Shown in pieces: positions 16,105 to 25,213 of a stretch of DNA of 64,000 nt (position 1 is its first letter; every line of letters starts with the position of its first letter). The notes beneath the pieces are model-generated. The model did no database searches. It was not told the origin of the DNA and saw only the letters and a list, made by a program, of their open reading frames with translations. The stretch spans positions 454,001 to 518,000 of the forward strand of contig NZ_CP058258.1 of the NCBI RefSeq assembly GCF_013394695.1. The letters are read 5' to 3'. Source of the DNA: Streptococcus sp. oral taxon 061 (lineage in GTDB: Bacteria > Bacillota > Bacilli > Lactobacillales > Streptococcaceae). A program made the position numbers and the translations under genes.

Positions 16105-18789
16105 TTGTCAAAAGAACAAAATAAAGATTTGTTTTACACACAAACTGCAGAAGAAGTCCTAAAGAATCTGGACTCATCTGTCGAGGGTTTGTCAACTACT
16201 CAGGCTCAAGAACGCTTAGCGACTTATGGTCGTAATGAGTTGGAAGAGGGTGAGAAACGTAGCCTACTAGCTAAATTCCTTGATCAATTTAAGGATTTGA
16301 TGATTATCATCTTGCTTGCGGCAGCGGCACTTTCTGTGATTACAGAAGGAATGGACGGTCTAACGGATGCCATTATCATCTTGGCCGTTGTTGTCTTGAA
16401 TGCTGCCTTTGGGGTTTACCAAGAAGGGCAAGCAGAAGCAGCCATTGAAGCTCTGAAAAATATGTCTAGCCCGATGGCTCGTGTTCGTCGTGACGGTCAT
16501 GTCATTGAGATTGACTCAAAAGAATTGGTACCCGGAGATATCGTCTTGCTTGAAGCGGGAGATGTCGTGCCTGCAGATATGCGTTTGTTTGAAGCAGCTT
16601 CTCTTAAAATTGAAGAAGCAGCTCTTACAGGGGAGTCTGTGCCAGTTGAAAAAGATGTGACAGGACTTGTTGAAGCAGATGCTGGTATTGGGGACCGCGT
16701 TAATATGGGTTACCAAAACTCAAATGTAACTTATGGTCGTGGTATTGGTGTCGTAACAAACACTGGTATGTATACAGAAGTTGGTAAGATTGCAGATATG
16801 TTGGCTAATGCCGATGAGACTGAAACACCATTGAAGCAAAGCTTGGAACAATTATCTAAAGCCTTGACTTACTTAATCGTTGTGATTGCGGTTATCACTT
16901 TCTTGGTTGGTGTCTTCGTTCGTGGAGAACATCCGTTAGAAGGCTTGATGGTTGCGGTTGCTCTTGCGGTTGCTGCGATTCCAGAAGGACTCCCTGCCAT
17001 TGTAACTATCGTTCTATCTTTAGGAACAACTACTCTTGCTAAACGTAATTCTATCGTTCGTAAATTACCAGCGGTTGAAACTCTTGGTTCAACAGAAATC
17101 ATCGCATCTGATAAAACAGGTACTTTGACTATGAACCAAATGACTGTTGAGAAGGTCTACACCAACGGTCAATTGCAAAGCTCAGCAGCTGAGATTGCTG
17201 CTAGCAACAATACGCTTCGCATCATGAACTTTGCCAATGATACTAAGGTAGACCCATCTGGCAAATTGATTGGGGATCCAACTGAGACAGCCCTTGTACA
17301 GTTTGGTTTGGATCACAACTTTGACGTTCGTGAAGTTTTGAAGGATGAGCCACGTGTAGCAGAATTGCCATTTGACTCAGAACGTAAACTTATGTCTACG
17401 ATCCATAAGGAAGCAGACGGTACTTACTTTATCGCTGTCAAGGGTGCCCCTGACCAATTGCTCAAGCGTGTGACTCGTATCGAAGTCAATGGGGAAGTTC
17501 GCCCAATCACAGAAGAAGATAAAAATGCCATCCTTGCAACCAACAAAGACTTGGCTAAACAAGCCCTTCGTGTCTTGATGATGGCTTACAAGACAAGTAA
17601 CGAAATTCCAACCTTGGAATCTGAAATTGTTGAATCTGACCTTATTTTCTCTGGTTTGGTCGGCATGATTGATCCTGAGCGTCCTGAAGCAGCAGAAGCT
17701 GTACGTGTCGCTAAAGAAGCAGGTATCCGTCCGATTATGATCACTGGTGACCACCAAGATACAGCGGAAGCTATTGCCAAACGTCTTGGAATCATTGATC
17801 CAAATGATACAGAAGACCATGTCTTCACTGGAGCTGAGTTGAACGAACTCACTGATGAAGAATTCCAAAAAGTCTTCAAGCAATTCTCTGTATACGCACG
17901 TGTGTCACCTGAGCACAAGGTTCGCATCGTTAAAGCTTGGCAAAATGAAGGTAAGGTTGTCGCTATGACGGGTGATGGGGTCAACGATGCGCCTTCCCTT
18001 AAGACAGCTGACATCGGTATCGGTATGGGGATTACAGGTACAGAAGTTTCTAAGGGAGCATCTGATATGGTCCTTGCTGATGATAACTTTGCAACCATTA
18101 TCGTAGCGGTAGAAGAAGGACGTAAGGTCTTCTCAAATATCCAAAAATCAATCCAATACCTCTTGTCTGCCAATATGGCTGAAGTTTTCACCATCTTCTT
18201 TGCAACCTTGTTAGGTTGGGATGTACTTCAACCAGTGCATTTGCTATGGATTAACCTGGTAACAGATACGCTACCAGCCATCGCTCTTGGGGTGGAACCA
18301 GCTGAACCAGGGGTCATGACCCACAAACCACGTGGCCGTAAGTCTAACTTCTTTGATGGTGGTGTCTTCGGAGCAATCATTTATCAAGGGATCTTCCAAA
18401 CGATGCTCGTTTTAGGTGTTTATGGTTGGGCAATTCTCTTCCCAGAGCATCAAGTTCAATCTGAAATCCACGCAGATGCCCTTACCATGGCTTTTGCAAC
18501 TCTCGGTTTGATCCAATTGCTCCATGCCTTTAACGTTAAGTCGGTTTACCAATCTATCTTTACAGTCGGACTCTTTACGAACAAGACATTTAACTGGTCT
18601 ATCCCAGTTGCCTTCGTCCTCTTTGTGGTGACAATTTTGGTTCCTGGATTTAATAATCTCTTCCACGTTTCACATTTGAGTTTGACTCAATGGATGGTGG
18701 TCGCTGTAGGAGCGCTTATGATTGTAGTCCTTGTTGAGATTGTTAAAGCAGTCCAACGAGCACTTGGAAAAGATAAAAACGCGATTTGA
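16105..18789 (+). CDS. caxP: P-type cation-transporting ATPase (Ca2+/Mn2+ efflux)
   Basis: An 894-residue P2-type ATPase. Motifs in order are the actuator TGES, IPEGLPAIVT in helix M4, the phosphorylation site DKTGTLT with Asp336, the nucleotide-domain KGAPD and the hinge TGDGVNDAP. About ten membrane helices are present. The S. pneumoniae homologue (CaxP, also annotated MgtA) exports calcium and is tied to manganese tolerance. The start is a TTG at 16105, chosen because AGGAGGAG lies seven bases upstream and the protein then begins at the family position. Expression is governed by the Mn riboswitch in front. Confidence 0.92.
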   Translation: MSKEQNKDLFYTQTAEEVLKNLDSSVEGLSTTQAQERLATYGRNELEEGEKRSLLAKFLDQFKDLMIIILLAAAALSVITEGMDGLTDAIIILAVVVLNAAFGVYQEGQAEAAIEALKNMSSPMARVRRDGHVIEIDSKELVPGDIVLLEAGDVVPADMRLFEAASLKIEEAALTGESVPVEKDVTGLVEADAGIGDRVNMGYQNSNVTYGRGIGVVTNTGMYTEVGKIADMLANADETETPLKQSLEQLSKALTYLIVVIAVITFLVGVFVRGEHPLEGLMVAVALAVAAIPEGLPAIVTIVLSLGTTTLAKRNSIVRKLPAVETLGSTEIIASDKTGTLTMNQMTVEKVYTNGQLQSSAAEIAASNNTLRIMNFANDTKVDPSGKLIGDPTETALVQFGLDHNFDVREVLKDEPRVAELPFDSERKLMSTIHKEADGTYFIAVKGAPDQLLKRVTRIEVNGEVRPITEEDKNAILATNKDLAKQALRVLMMAYKTSNEIPTLESEIVESDLIFSGLVGMIDPERPEAAEAVRVAKEAGIRPIMITGDHQDTAEAIAKRLGIIDPNDTEDHVFTGAELNELTDEEFQKVFKQFSVYARVSPEHKVRIVKAWQNEGKVVAMTGDGVNDAPSLKTADIGIGMGITGTEVSKGASDMVLADDNFATIIVAVEEGRKVFSNIQKSIQYLLSANMAEVFTIFFATLLGWDVLQPVHLLWINLVTDTLPAIALGVEPAEPGVMTHKPRGRKSNFFDGGVFGAIIYQGIFQTMLVLGVYGWAILFPEHQVQSEIHADALTMAFATLGLIQLLHAFNVKSVYQSIFTVGLFTNKTFNWSIPVAFVLFVVTILVPGFNNLFHVSHLSLTQWMVVAVGALMIVVLVEIVKAVQRALGKDKNAI

Positions 18790-18798
18790 TCACTTATG

Positions 18799-18827
18799 AA
18801 AAGTCATCTTCGGATGGCTTTTTGTTT
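18799..18827 (+). terminator. Terminator after caxP
   Basis: Stem AAAGTCATC with GATGGCTTT and a TTCG tetraloop, then a T-rich run. Confidence 0.85.
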
Positions 18828-18855
18828 TTATATAAAGATAAACTGACAAAGATTT

Positions 18856-18866
18856 TATGCTATAAT
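18856..18866 (+). promoter_or_regulatory. Extended -10 promoter for deformylase-like gene
   Basis: TATGCTATAAT, 32 bases before the TTG start; no clear -35. Confidence 0.65.
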
Positions 18867-18898
18867 CAAGTAGAATGATAAAGGTGGAGGAATAGTAG

Positions 18899-19309
18899 TT
18901 GGAAAAGAAAATTGTAAAAGATATGATGTTTTTGTCGCAGGTATCCCAGCCTGCGAGTAAAGAGGATTTGCCTCTAGCAAAGGATTTGCAGGACACCTTA
19001 CTGGCTAATCGTGAAACCTGTGTTGGACTAGCAGCTAATATGATTGGGGTGCAAAAACGTGTCATTATTTTTAATATCGGCATGATTCCTATGGTTATGT
19101 TTAATCCCGTTCTCAAGTCTTTTGAAGGGTCTTACGAGACCGAGGAAGGTTGCTTGTCTCTGACAGGAGTAAGACCAACAACCAGATATGAAAAGATTAC
19201 AGTAAGCTACAGAGACATCCAATGGCAAGAGCAGACCATTACCCTGACAGGCTTTCCTGCTCAGATTTGTCAGCATGAATTGGATCATTTGGAAGGACGT
19301 ATCATTTAG
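18899..19309 (+). CDS. Peptide deformylase-like protein with altered motif 1
   Basis: A 136-residue protein of the deformylase fold. Motif 2 EEGCLS and motif 3 HELDH (His126, Glu127, His130) are intact and could bind the metal. Motif 1 reads GLAANMIG, so the catalytic Gln of GLAAPQ is replaced by Met48. The protein is also shorter than main streptococcal deformylase (about 200 residues). In S. pneumoniae one of two def-like genes is reported not to supply essential activity, and this resembles that copy. It starts at TTG 18899 behind GGTGGAGG. It is probably weakly active, specialised or inactive. Confidence 0.8.
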   Translation: MEKKIVKDMMFLSQVSQPASKEDLPLAKDLQDTLLANRETCVGLAANMIGVQKRVIIFNIGMIPMVMFNPVLKSFEGSYETEEGCLSLTGVRPTTRYEKITVSYRDIQWQEQTITLTGFPAQICQHELDHLEGRII

Positions 19310-19319
19310 GCTCAAATCC

Positions 19320-19348
19320 TTGGTGCTCCTAGAAAAATATGCTACACT
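19320..19348 (+). promoter_or_regulatory. yaaA: yaaA promoter placed directly before the start codon
   Basis: TTGGTG, a 17-base spacer, then TACACT with the extension TATG. The -10 ends six bases before the yaaA ATG, so the predicted transcript starts at or next to the start codon. Confidence 0.6.
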
Positions 19349-19354
19349 AACACT

Positions 19355-20077
19355 ATGAAAATTTTAATCCCAACTGCAAAAGAAATGAACACTGAAATCC
19401 CTAGTTTAGAGGGAAAACCTTTGTGTCTTGAGAGTCAGGCTGTTCTGGATGAATTAGCTAGATATTCTGCCCAAGATTTAGAGATTTTTTATAAAATCTC
19501 TGCCGAAAAGGCGCAAGAGGAGTATGACCATATCCAAGCCTTGAAAAATGGAACGGCTAAAAACTATCCTGCCTTGTACCTCTTTGATGGGCTCATGTAT
19601 CGCAACATCAAACGGGACAATCTAACCCAAGCGGAGCAAGCCTATCTGGAGAAACACCTCACGATAACATCAGCTCTCTATGGTGTGATCCCGGCCTTTG
19701 CACCCATTGCTCCCCACAGACTGGACTTTTTGATGAAACTCAAAGTCGCTGGGAAAAGCCTGAAAAGTCACTGGCAGTCAGCCTATGAAGAGTCGCTGAA
19801 GGGTGAAGAACTAATCTTTTCACTCTTGTCTTCTGAATTTGAAAATGTCTTTCCAAAAGAAATCCGAGAGAAGATGGTGACCTTTAAGTTTATGGAAGAG
19901 CGAGATGGTAAACTAAAAATCCATTCAACCATTTCAAAAAAAGCCAGAGGTGCTTTCTTAACAGCCTTGATGGAAGGTCAGGTCACTTCGGTTGAAGAGA
20001 TTAAAAAGCTCAGCTTTGCGGATTTCAATTATCGAGAAGACTTGTCTAGTGACAAGGAATTGGCTTTTGTGAAATAG
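19355..20077 (+). CDS. yaaA: YaaA family peroxide-stress protein (DUF328)
   Basis: A 240-residue protein matching the UPF0246/YaaA family. It opens MKILIPTAKEMNTE and carries the conserved central LFDGLMYR and the SALYGVIPAFAPIAPHRLDF region. E. coli YaaA lowers free iron during peroxide stress and a family member binds DNA; the role in streptococci is inferred. There is no Shine-Dalgarno sequence before the ATG and the promoter -10 lies immediately upstream, so the mRNA is probably leaderless. Confidence 0.88.
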   Translation: MKILIPTAKEMNTEIPSLEGKPLCLESQAVLDELARYSAQDLEIFYKISAEKAQEEYDHIQALKNGTAKNYPALYLFDGLMYRNIKRDNLTQAEQAYLEKHLTITSALYGVIPAFAPIAPHRLDFLMKLKVAGKSLKSHWQSAYEESLKGEELIFSLLSSEFENVFPKEIREKMVTFKFMEERDGKLKIHSTISKKARGAFLTALMEGQVTSVEEIKKLSFADFNYREDLSSDKELAFVK

Positions 20078-20088
20078 ATAGAAAATAG

Positions 20089-20123
20089 AGTCTGTCCTAA
20101 ATTGTATCAGGGCAGGCTTTTTG
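20089..20123 (+). terminator. Terminator after yaaA
   Basis: Imperfect stem AGTCTGTCCT with AGGGCAGGCT followed by TTTTTG. Confidence 0.7.
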
Positions 20124-20176
20124 TAATTTGGTGCTCCTATTTTTAGTTTAGAATGGTAGGAATTTTCTCACAATTT

Positions 20177-20185
20177 TGGTATAAT
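20177..20185 (+). promoter_or_regulatory. hom: hom-thrB promoter, extended -10
   Basis: TGGTATAAT, 32 bases before the hom start codon; the -35 is weak. Confidence 0.65.
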
Positions 20186-20216
20186 AGGACTATTAGAAAA
20201 TTTCGAGGAGACAAAC

Positions 20217-21503
20217 ATGTCAGTTAAGATTGCTTTACTTGGATTTGGTACAGTAGCCAGTGGTGTACCATTCTTGCTAAAGGAAAATAGAGAAAAAATC
20301 GTTCAAGCAGCCCAGTCAGAAATTGAAGTAGCTAAAGTTTTGGTCAAAGATGATCAAGAAAAAGCACGCTTGCTTGAAGCGGGAAATGATTTTAATTTTG
20401 TAACAAATATCGATGAAATCTTGTCAGACAAAGACATCACGATCGTTGTTGAGTTGATGGGACGTATCGAGCCTGCAAAAACCTTTATCACTCGTGCGTT
20501 AGAAGCAGGGAAACACGTCGTAACAGCCAACAAGGACCTTTTGGCAGTCCATGGTGCAGAATTGCTTGAAATTGCTAAAGCTCACAATGTTGCTCTCTAC
20601 TACGAAGCAGCTGTTGCAGGAGGAATTCCAATCCTTCGTACCTTGGTTAACTCACTAGCATCAGACAAAATCACTCGTGTTCTTGGTGTTGTCAATGGAA
20701 CATCTAACTTCATGATGACTAAAATGGTAACCGAAGGTTGGTCTTATGAAGATGCCCTTGCTGAAGCCCAACGACTTGGCTTCGCTGAAAGCGACCCAAC
20801 CAATGATGTGGACGGGATTGATGCAGCCTACAAGATGGTCATCCTTAGCCAGTTTGCTTTTGGGATGAATGTCAAGTTTGAAGATGTTGGTCACCAAGGA
20901 ATTCGCAACATCACTCCAGAAGATGTAGCAGTAGCTCAAGAACTTGGTTATGTTGTGAAATTAGTTGGTTCTATCGAAGAAACAGCTTCTGGAATCGCTG
21001 CTGAGGTTACACCAACCTTCCTTCCTAAAGAACACCCACTAGCAAGTGTTAACGGTGTTATGAATGCGGTCTTTGTGGAATCAATCGGTATCGGCGAGTC
21101 TATGTACTACGGACCAGGTGCAGGTCAAAAACCAACTGCAACAAGTGTTGTGGCTGATATTGCCCGTATCGTTCGTCGTTTGAATGATGGAACAATTGGA
21201 AAAGCCTTTAATGAATACAGCCGTCCAGTGGTCTTGGCTAAGCCAGAAGATGTCAAAGCCAACTACTATTTCTCAATCTTGGCTCCAGACTCAAAAGGTC
21301 AAGTCTTGAAATTGGCTGAACTCTTTAACGCAGAAGATATTTCCTTCAAGCAAATCCTACAAGATGGTAAGCAAGAAGGTAAGGCTCGTATTGTCATCAT
21401 CACTCATAAAATCAACAAGGCGCAACTTGAAAATATTACAGCAGCTTTGAAGCGTGTATCTGAGTTTGAACTTCTCAATACCTTCAAGGTTTTAGGAGAC
21501 TAA
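20217..21503 (+). CDS. hom: Homoserine dehydrogenase
   Basis: Reduces aspartate semialdehyde to homoserine, the branch point toward threonine and methionine. The N-terminal NAD(P)-binding motif is [11 protein letters not shown]; the catalytic region includes [22 protein letters not shown], and [11 protein letters not shown] followed by [20 protein letters not shown]-terminal ACT domain occupies about residues 350-428. Length 428 is normal. The thrB start is two bases after the stop, so the genes form an operon. Confidence 0.95.
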   Translation: MSVKIALLGFGTVASGVPFLLKENREKIVQAAQSEIEVAKVLVKDDQEKARLLEAGNDFNFVTNIDEILSDKDITIVVELMGRIEPAKTFITRALEAGKHVVTANKDLLAVHGAELLEIAKAHNVALYYEAAVAGGIPILRTLVNSLASDKITRVLGVVNGTSNFMMTKMVTEGWSYEDALAEAQRLGFAESDPTNDVDGIDAAYKMVILSQFAFGMNVKFEDVGHQGIRNITPEDVAVAQELGYVVKLVGSIEETASGIAAEVTPTFLPKEHPLASVNGVMNAVFVESIGIGESMYYGPGAGQKPTATSVVADIARIVRRLNDGTIGKAFNEYSRPVVLAKPEDVKANYYFSILAPDSKGQVLKLAELFNAEDISFKQILQDGKQEGKARIVIITHKINKAQLENITAALKRVSEFELLNTFKVLGD

Positions 21504-21504
21504 G

Positions 21505-22374
21505 ATGAAGATTATTGTACCTGCTACAAGTGCTAATGTGGGTCCAGGTTTTGACTCTGTTGGTGTAGCTGTAACTAAGTATCTAGAAATTCAGGTTTGT
21601 GAGGAACGTGAAGAATGGATGATTGAGCACCAACTAGGCAAATGGATTCCACGTGATGAACGTAATCTTTTGCTGAAGATTGCTTTACAAATTGTTCCAG
21701 ACCTACAACCAAGACGTCTGAAAATGATTAGTGATATTCCACTTGCGCGTGGGCTAGGTTCATCAAGCTCGGTCATCGTTGCAGGGATTGAACTGGCCAA
21801 TCAACTCGGAAACTTGAAGCTAAGCAAACATGAAAAATTACAGTTGGCGACTAAGATTGAGGGACACCCTGATAATGTTGCACCTGCTATCTATGGAAAT
21901 CTCGTCATTGCAAGCTCAGTCGAAGGCCAGGTTTCAGCAGTTGTGGCGCCCTTCCCAGAGTGTGCTTTCTTAGCTTATATTCCAAACTATGAATTGCGTA
22001 CTCGCGATAGTCGTGGTGTCTTGCCTAAGAAACTTTCTTACAAGGAAGCTGTTGCAGCAAGTTCTATCGCCAATGTTGCTATTGCAGCTCTACTGACTGG
22101 TGACATGGTTAAAGCAGGCCAAGCTATCGAAAGTGACCTCTTCCACGAACGTTACCGTCAAGAACTGGTGCGAGAATTTGCGACCATCAAAAAAGTTGCC
22201 AAGAAAAATGGTGCTTATGCAACCTACCTCTCTGGAGCTGGTCCGACTGTCATGGTCTTGGCTGACCCTGACAAGATGCCAAAGATTAAGGCAGAGCTTG
22301 AAAAGCAACCGTTCAAAGGCAAGCTTCATGACTTGCAAGTAGACACAGAAGGCGTTCGCGTCGAAGCAAAATAA
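21505..22374 (+). CDS. thrB: Homoserine kinase
   Basis: A GHMP kinase that phosphorylates homoserine for threonine synthesis. The 289-residue protein starts [20 protein letters not shown] and has the ATP-binding motif [14 protein letters not shown] near residue 85, plus the C-terminal GHMP motif LSGAGPTVM. An AGGAG ribosome site lies within the last codons of hom. A terminator follows, closing the hom-thrB unit; thrC is not in the window. Confidence 0.95.
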   Translation: MKIIVPATSANVGPGFDSVGVAVTKYLEIQVCEEREEWMIEHQLGKWIPRDERNLLLKIALQIVPDLQPRRLKMISDIPLARGLGSSSSVIVAGIELANQLGNLKLSKHEKLQLATKIEGHPDNVAPAIYGNLVIASSVEGQVSAVVAPFPECAFLAYIPNYELRTRDSRGVLPKKLSYKEAVAASSIANVAIAALLTGDMVKAGQAIESDLFHERYRQELVREFATIKKVAKKNGAYATYLSGAGPTVMVLADPDKMPKIKAELEKQPFKGKLHDLQVDTEGVRVEAK

Positions 22375-22384
22375 ATTTAGCAAT

Positions 22385-22428
22385 AGGATGGGGAAACTCT
22401 CTATTAGAGGGCTTCCTGTCCTTTTTTT
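22385..22428 (+). terminator. Terminator after thrB
   Basis: Imperfect nested stem (AGGA..GGAA, CTCT with AGAG, TTCC..TCCT) followed by seven T. Confidence 0.65.
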
Positions 22429-22498
22429 GAAAATGAAAGATGGGATATGAAATGTTTCCCGTGTTTAGCGACCGACAGACGGTCAAGGAGGATTTGAA

Positions 22499-23437
22499 AT
22501 GGCAGAAATATATCTAGCAGGCGGTTGTTTTTGGGGCTTGGAAGAGTACTTTTCACGTATTTCTGGAGTGCTGCAAACAAGTGTTGGTTACGCTAATGGT
22601 CAAGTAGAAACCACCAATTATCAACTGATCAAAGAAACAGATCATGCTGAGACTGTGCAAGTTATCTATGATGAAAAGGCAGTCTCGCTCCGTGAGATTT
22701 TACTCTATTATTTCCGAGTTATCGATCCCCTTTCTGTCAACCAACAAGGGAATGATCGTGGTCGTCAATACCGCACAGGGATTTATTACAAATATGAAGA
22801 GGATTTACCGACTATCAATACAGTAGTTCGTGAACAAGAACTCCTCATCGGTCGTAAAATTGCAGTGGAAGTGGAGAAGCTTCGCCACTATATCTTAGCT
22901 GAAGACTATCACCAAGACTACCTCAAGAAAAATCCTGGTGGCTATTGCCACATTGATGTGAGGGATGCGGAGAAACCACTGATAGATGCTGCCAACTATG
23001 AAAAACCTAGTCAGGCAGTTTTACGAGAAAGTTTATCAGAAGAGTCCTACCGAGTTACCCAAGAGGCTGCGACGGAAGCTCCCTTTAGCAATGCCTATGA
23101 CCAAACTTTTGAGGAAGGAATTTATGTAGATATCACGACTGGCGAGCCCCTCTTCTTTGCCAAGGATAAGTTTGCCTCAGGCTGTGGTTGGCCAAGCTTT
23201 AGCCGTCCTATTTCCAAGGAACTCATTCATTACTACCAGGACTTGAGTCATGGTATGGAGCGAATCGAAGTTCGTTCACGTTCAGGAAATGCTCACTTGG
23301 GACATGTCTTTACAGACGGACCTCAGGAACTAGGTGGTTTACGCTATTGTATTAATTCTGCATCCTTACGATTCATTGCTAAGGATGAGATGGAAGAGGC
23401 TGGCTATGGCTACCTACTTCCATATTTGAACAAGTAG
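22499..23437 (+). CDS. msrAB: Fused methionine sulfoxide reductase A/B
   Basis: Repairs both stereoisomers of methionine sulfoxide. The N-terminal MsrA domain (about 1-155) has its catalytic Cys10 in GGCFWG. After a short linker the MsrB domain (about 175-310) has [10 protein letters not shown] and the catalytic Cys284 in [10 protein letters not shown]. There is no signal peptide or lipobox, so this is the cytoplasmic 312-residue form. The start is set by AAGGAGG just upstream. The gene has a 124-base leader after thrB. Confidence 0.95.
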   Translation: MAEIYLAGGCFWGLEEYFSRISGVLQTSVGYANGQVETTNYQLIKETDHAETVQVIYDEKAVSLREILLYYFRVIDPLSVNQQGNDRGRQYRTGIYYKYEEDLPTINTVVREQELLIGRKIAVEVEKLRHYILAEDYHQDYLKKNPGGYCHIDVRDAEKPLIDAANYEKPSQAVLRESLSEESYRVTQEAATEAPFSNAYDQTFEEGIYVDITTGEPLFFAKDKFASGCGWPSFSRPISKELIHYYQDLSHGMERIEVRSRSGNAHLGHVFTDGPQELGGLRYCINSASLRFIAKDEMEEAGYGYLLPYLNK

Positions 23438-23438
23438 A

Positions 23439-23470
23439 AAAGATGGTGGTTTTCCCACCTTCTTCATTTT
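23439..23470 (+). terminator. Weak terminator-like hairpin after msrAB
   Basis: AAGATGGTGG with CCACCTTCTT and a five-base loop, followed by CATTTTG, a poor T run. Confidence 0.45.
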
Positions 23471-23487
23471 GAAAATAGAAGGGACAC

Positions 23488-25212
23488 ATGAAACAATTAC
23501 TTTCTTACTTTAAACCCTACCTGAAAGAGTCTTTCCTAGCACCCTTGTTTAAGTTGTTAGAGGCTGTCTTTGAACTTTTGGTTCCCATGGTGATAGCTGG
23601 GATTGTCGACCAATCCATCCCTCAAAAAGATCAGGGTCATCTCTGGCTGCAAATGGGTCTCCTCTTTGTTTTTGCAGTTATCGGCGTTTTGGTAGCTTTA
23701 GTAGCCCAGTTTTACTCAGCCAAGGCAGCAGTCGGCTTTACTAAGGAGTTGACCAATGACCTTTATCGTCATATTCTTTCCTTGCCTAAGGATAGTAGAG
23801 ACCGTTTGACAACTTCGAGTTTGGTGACGCGCTTGACTTCAGATACCTATCAGATTCAGACAGGGATCAATCAATTTTTACGCCTCTTTTTAAGGGCGCC
23901 TATTATTGTTTTCGGTGCCATTTTCATGGCTTATCGCCTCTCGCCTGAATTGACTCTATGGTTCTTGGTCATGGTTGCCATTTTGACCTTTGTCATTGTC
24001 GTGTTATCACGCTTGGTCAATCCTCTCTACAGTAGTTTGAGAAAGAAAACTGACCAGCTAGTTCAGGAGACGCGCCAACAGATACAAGGGATGCGTGTGA
24101 TTCGTGCTTTTGGCCAAGAAAAACGAGAGATTGAGAATTTCCAACGACTCAACCAAATCTATACGGCTATCCAAATGAAAACAGGCTACTGGTCTAGTCT
24201 ATTGACCCCCTTGACCTATTTGATTGTCAACGGAACTTTGCTGGTGATTATCTGGAATGGTTATATTTCTATTCAGGGAGGCTGGCTCAGTCAGGGAGCC
24301 TTGATTGCCCTGATCAACTATCTCTTACAAATTTTGGTAGAGTTGATTAAACTAGCCATGCTGATTAATTCACTCAACCAGTCTTATATATCAGCTAAGC
24401 GTATTGAGGAAGTCTTCGCTGAAAAACCTGAAGATATTCATACTGAACTTAAGGCAGGAAGGGTTTCTGGAAATCAAGTTTTACACGTCCAAGACTTGAC
24501 CTTTACTTATCCAGATGCAGCTCAGCCTTCGCTAAGGGATATTTCTTTTGATATGCAGCAAGGAGAAATTCTTGGGATCATCGGAGGAACTGGTTCTGGT
24601 AAGTCAACCTTGGTACAGGTTTTACTTGGTTTGTACAAACCAGATAAAGGAACAGTGGGCCTCTATCAGGCTGGACATGGCTCTCGGGATCTGGCTCAAT
24701 GGCGGTCCTGGATAGCCTATGTCCCTCAAAAGGTTGAACTTTTTAAGGGAACGATTCGTTCCAATTTGACCTTGGGTATGGAAGAGCCTGTCTCTGACCA
24801 AGAACTTTGGCAGGCTTTGGAAATTGCTCAGGCCAAGGACTTTGTCAGTGAAAAGGAAGGTCAGCTGTATGCAGAAGTCCAAGCAGGCGGTCGTAATTTT
24901 TCAGGTGGACAAAAACAACGTTTGTCGATTGCCCGGGCAGTCTTGCGTCGAGCACCTTTTCTTATCTTGGATGATGCGACTTCGGCTCTTGATACCATTA
25001 CTGAGTCCAATCTTCTGAAGGCTGTTCAGGAAAACTTGCCTGATACTAGCTTGATCTTGATTTCCCAACGAACTTCGACTTTGAAGATTGCTGATCAAAT
25101 TCTTCTCTTGGAGAAAGGTCAGCAATTAGCGCTTGGAAATCATGAGGAATTGATGAGGACTAGTCAAGTCTATCGTGAAATCAATGCATCCCAACATGGA
25201 AAGGAGGATTAG
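23488..25212 (+). CDS. ABC exporter half-transporter (degenerate ATP site)
   Basis: A 574-residue multidrug-type half-transporter with six N-terminal helices and a C-terminal ATPase. Walker A is GGTGSGKST, the signature FSGGQKQRLS is intact, and Walker B reads LILDDATSALD, with Asp where the catalytic Glu should be. The next gene has the complementary change in its signature. This is the asymmetry known for heterodimeric exporters with one non-hydrolytic site. The stop lies one base before the partner's ATG. Substrate unknown. Confidence 0.92.
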   Translation: MKQLLSYFKPYLKESFLAPLFKLLEAVFELLVPMVIAGIVDQSIPQKDQGHLWLQMGLLFVFAVIGVLVALVAQFYSAKAAVGFTKELTNDLYRHILSLPKDSRDRLTTSSLVTRLTSDTYQIQTGINQFLRLFLRAPIIVFGAIFMAYRLSPELTLWFLVMVAILTFVIVVLSRLVNPLYSSLRKKTDQLVQETRQQIQGMRVIRAFGQEKREIENFQRLNQIYTAIQMKTGYWSSLLTPLTYLIVNGTLLVIIWNGYISIQGGWLSQGALIALINYLLQILVELIKLAMLINSLNQSYISAKRIEEVFAEKPEDIHTELKAGRVSGNQVLHVQDLTFTYPDAAQPSLRDISFDMQQGEILGIIGGTGSGKSTLVQVLLGLYKPDKGTVGLYQAGHGSRDLAQWRSWIAYVPQKVELFKGTIRSNLTLGMEEPVSDQELWQALEIAQAKDFVSEKEGQLYAEVQAGGRNFSGGQKQRLSIARAVLRRAPFLILDDATSALDTITESNLLKAVQENLPDTSLILISQRTSTLKIADQILLLEKGQQLALGNHEELMRTSQVYREINASQHGKED

Positions 25213-25213
25213 A

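Noticed and set aside
17377..18194. Long open frames on the minus strand inside caxP (168 and 202 residues)
   Set aside because: They are antisense to a conserved ATPase, overlap each other, lack ribosome sites and show no protein family features.
25175..25213. Earlier start of the second ABC half-transporter
   Set aside because: The upstream ATG lies within the previous gene and has no ribosome site, whereas AAAGGAGG precedes ATG 25214.
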